Below, piece after piece: positions 37,680-60,000 of a stretch of 60,000 nucleotides of DNA; within the stretch, counting starts at the first letter, position 1; each line of letters starts with the position of its first letter. The position numbers and the translations under genes were made by a program. The DNA is from Liolophura sinensis (Eukaryota; Mollusca; Polyplacophora; Chitonida; Chitonidae). The notes under the pieces were generated by a model. That model was not told the DNA's origin. It saw only the letters and a list, made by a program, of their open reading frames with translations, and made no database searches. Location of the stretch: assembly GCF_032854445.1 (NCBI RefSeq), contig NC_088300.1, forward strand, positions 29,495,608 to 29,555,607, given 5' to 3'.

Positions 37680-37860
37680 GAAACTCATAATCTTAAAAAC
37701 CTTAAAATGATACTTCTGATGTCAGCACTTAAATTTTTCTGATAAGAAATTAATTAGACTTCACAAAAACTTTAGAAGTGGCTTAATGAGGTGGATGAAA
37801 CCATCAGTATCAAGCAAAATATGCTTGTTTATTTCTCCCATTTCTTTCTGAACCCAGTAG
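37680..37860 (+). repeat. Dispersed repeat F, copy 1
   Basis: AAAATGATACTTCTGATGTC, ACTTCACAAAAAC and ATCAAGCAAAAT recur in order at 51560-51680. Confidence 0.6.
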
Positions 37861-38172
37861 ATCATAATTGTGACATAAGCAGTCAACAAGCTGACAATGA
37901 ATTCCCAGCGTAGAATGCATTTACCTGTTCAGAGCACTTTTACTGTGTGATTTATGAATGTCTGGGTAATCATTACGAAACTGAGGTTGATGACTGTTTA
38001 CCATGTACAGTTCATGTCAATCTCAGACGGGTTCATATTGCAATTCTTGGTAATCCATTATGTAACAACGAATGTATGTTGCCATATCAACTGTAATAAT
38101 TTAGTTGTTTACATACATGTACATGTGTGTTTTACGAATGTTTTAATGTTTTTTGTCTTTTCCTCCGCACAG

Positions 38173-57560
<19,388 letters not shown>

Positions 57561-57641
57561 CTACACAAGCCAGGCTGTGTCTAGATCAGTCAGAGCGCCA
57601 GCACCCAGCTTCCCTCTAATAGTCTCTAGTGTGATCTGCAC

Positions 57642-57676
57642 TACAACAACAACAACATCAGCAGCAGCAACAGCAG
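57642..57676 (+). repeat. CAA/CAG triplet repeat in AKT 3' UTR
   Basis: ACAACAACAACAACATCAGC followed by AGCAGCAACAGCAG, starting about 80 bases after the stop codon. Confidence 0.85.
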
Positions 57677-58896
57677 AATGTCTGGTAACAACTTGTCTGC
57701 TCTACATGCTACATGCTCACAAGTGCTTCAGATTTTATTCTCAGAGTGTGTGAATGTGACTGAAAACTGTGTGCTCAATCCAAAGAATGTGAAATACAGG
57801 GGAAGTGGCTTTTAAAGCAGGACTATTGGCCAATACCCATTGTGAGTGACCCATAATGTTCAGCTATGTAGTGTGATCAGGCCAGTTTTTTTTAGCAGTG
57901 TGTTCAGGGGGATTACCCAGGATTGATTTTCTTACCATGTCGCACAGAAGATTGCAGTTTTGTTATGGGCTCAGTGATTTTGTTGGATCAAGCCAGTTGT
58001 CAGTTGGTGAAAGTCAAGTTGGATGGTGTGAAAACAAAGAACATTCAAGCTTTATGGACTAAGACATCTTGGGTAGTTCACCCATGAGAGAACTGCAAAT
58101 TTTTACACGTAGGTAATTTCGTGAACCGTGCAAACGAATTAGAGAACCATTGGCATATGTCCACGGGAACAACGACAATGCATGTTATGTCTGGTGCACA
58201 GTAGTGTGGTAGTAAGAAGTGTTTCTGTATCTGGTGGTGGACTCTAATTCGTGGTTGCTTCACAACTGCTTGTCTCTGTTGCCAAGGCGCCTGTTTAGAC
58301 ATGTCCATTTGATGGTGCCTGTTGCATATGGTGTTTTTCTTACAGGTCTGTTTAAGAGAGCACTGGTTTTGGTGAAAGTTTCTTAAAAATGTCCTGAAGT
58401 GCTGTGTAACTAATTGGAATAGGGTCTTTGCAGTGAAACGAAAATTCAAGGACACTTTGACTCAGAGAGGTTTTGGCTTTTGACAAAAATAGTGTTGGCT
58501 TCTCAGAGTTTGATTTCAGTTGAATTTGAATGCTCAAGAGAGGATGATTTAAAGTGACCTTAAGCATAGAAACACAGAAAACTTCTGAGTAAAATATGTT
58601 CATGGTTTTGAAACATACATTTACATGCATGTTTGGCCAAATTTGATTTATTAAGAGCAGTGTAATTCAGGTATTGCTTTTCAGTTGTGTAACTGTGGGT
58701 AAAGCTGTGGATAATATAGTTTATTTTTCTCCGTGCTGCCTAGGTTGAATGAAAATGCACTGGATGAATGAAAATGAGTAAAAAAGAAATGGCTTTAGTA
58801 TGAGGCAAAACTGTAGATGATAGCTTTACATTTAGTGGCTTGACCCAAATGTTACATGTAAGACCACTGTTGATGCAATGTCACTTTGTTATTTGA

Positions 58897-58912
58897 GGGG
58901 GGGGGGGGGGGG
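58897..58912 (+). repeat. 16-base G run
   Basis: Uninterrupted guanines in the AKT 3' UTR region. Confidence 0.9.
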
Positions 58913-60000
58913 TTGTCATGGGTAAACCTGAAAGAGGTATATGTAGCTCTGAAGTGATATAGTTGTACATGTGTAATGCATATGTGATAGTATACAAAAT
59001 GAACATCTAAAAAGTACTTACACAAAAAACAGATGTCTTTAATGTTCAAGTCAAATAACATTAAAGACCACCACTTTTAATATATACTTTACTCCTGTCA
59101 AGCATTTTGAGCACGTATCTGCTTTTCACGTCGACTGGTATAAACTCCTAACTTACCCGTTCGGATCATTGATCATCGTATTGTTTTGTCAATGGGATAT
59201 AAATTTGATGTGTAAATAGTTGATACAGTATTTCTGTATGTGGATTTGTTTGGTGAATCCATACAGCAGCATTGCCTTTGTCTTTGTTCCGTTATGGCTA
59301 CTGCATGCACTCATGTCTTGTGTACTGGTTATGCCACACAAATTTTTGTTTGATGGGCAGAGTGAATCTTTATTCATTGCCATCAAGAAGGTATACAAAT
59401 AATGTGTAAAACCTGAAAAATGATATAATGTGAAGTGTTGACTGTCTGAGCAAATTTTCCTGTTAAAGACAGTAATGCAATCAGAAAGCGTTTGAAAAAA
59501 AAAAGGAAAACATAAAAAGATCGCATAAATTAAAATGGTGGTTTTTCAGTTTAAATTTATTTAAACTTTTAACACTTTATAAACACATTTGTCAATCATA
59601 TAATTTAACATTCAACTGAAATTGTACAATATCTCGTGCATTTCATTTGGGTTGAAGGCCACATTGTTCCTGTGATTTGGCGCTTGTGAATATATCATTG
59701 TGCACAACCAGTTGAAATATAGTGCATTGCCATCACCAATCTTAGTGCCTCACAAACATGTAGATGATGTGAAAAATTCCGCCGGAGAAGTTGGGTGCTT
59801 CCTGCAGCTTTGTATCATAACTGCATGTGACATTTAAATACATGACAAATCCAATTATACATGTATATCTGCATGTAGTTTACTTTATACTAACAGAAAT
59901 GTATATGTCAGATTTGGTTTGGGATGTGGGCACTGGGTATGGTGCTGGTGAACCAAATTATTTGAATTTGTAATGTAATTTTCCTCAATGAATTCTACGT

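Larger units (their letters stand above)
21656..38172. other. Long non-coding stretch upstream of the AKT coding exons
   Basis: This is probably AKT 5' intron. It holds SINE copies at 26606 and 29437, paired dispersed repeats, a 24-bp minisatellite, a TTTACA-type repeat and mononucleotide runs. ORFs in it are short and lack family motifs. Confidence 0.5.
57561..60000 (+). other. AKT 3' UTR and downstream DNA
   Basis: The stretch is AT-rich with no coding signal I trust. It holds a CAA/CAG triplet run at 57642-57676 and a 16-base G run at 58897-58912. I see no AATAAA up to the window end; the variant ATTAAA occurs at 59060-59065 and near 59528, and the mRNA end is therefore uncertain. Confidence 0.6.

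Noticed and set aside
58078-58455. 125-codon minus-strand ORF in the AKT 3' UTR
   Set aside because: No recognisable domain; antisense to the UTR; no supporting start or splice context.

Overview
This is metazoan genomic DNA: AT-rich, intron-rich, with GT-AG introns, dense short dispersed repeats and no prokaryotic-style gene packing. tRNA-headed SINEs, many palindromes of the TACATGTA type and an invertebrate-type AKT suggest a lophotrochozoan, most likely a mollusc. That assignment is inferred from general genome character, not from a species-specific marker.

Two protein-coding genes can be rebuilt exon by exon. On the minus strand, 20151 down to 7004 holds 12 coding exons of AP4M1, the mu (medium) subunit of the AP-4 adaptor complex that sorts membrane cargo at the trans-Golgi network. 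The exons cover all of the protein except the first ~19 residues; that exon was not found. On the plus strand, 38199 to 57560 holds 11 coding exons of AKT (protein kinase B), with a complete predicted protein of 493 residues: PH domain, AGC kinase domain, and a regulatory tail with turn and hydrophobic motifs. The two genes are arranged head to head. A CpG-richer, CRE-containing segment at about 21480-21655, ending in a plausible plus-strand splice donor, is the best candidate for a shared or AKT-side promoter and non-coding first exon. There is no known functional link between the two products; the arrangement is only positional.

Layout: 1-6800, no recognisable gene, dispersed repeats, hairpin elements and SINE pieces; 6804-20151, AP4M1 with SINEs in its introns; 20152-38172, AP4M1 5' region, candidate promoter and long putative AKT 5' intron with dispersed repeats; 38173-57560, AKT; 57561-60000, AKT 3' UTR and possibly beyond.

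The rest of the interest lies in repeats: three SINE families (A, B, C), a short TIR element family with TTCTTCAACC-like ends, several two- or three-copy dispersed repeats, a 24-bp minisatellite inside one of them, and a 1.1-kb tandem array in an AKT intron built from 28-bp and 87-bp units, whose open frames are an artefact of the unit length. The most consequential gene-level oddity is AP4M1 exon 8501-8620: it clearly encodes adaptor mu sequence but changes reading frame inside the exon. I see no CRISPR array, rRNA, intact tRNA gene, or convincing novel multi-gene system.
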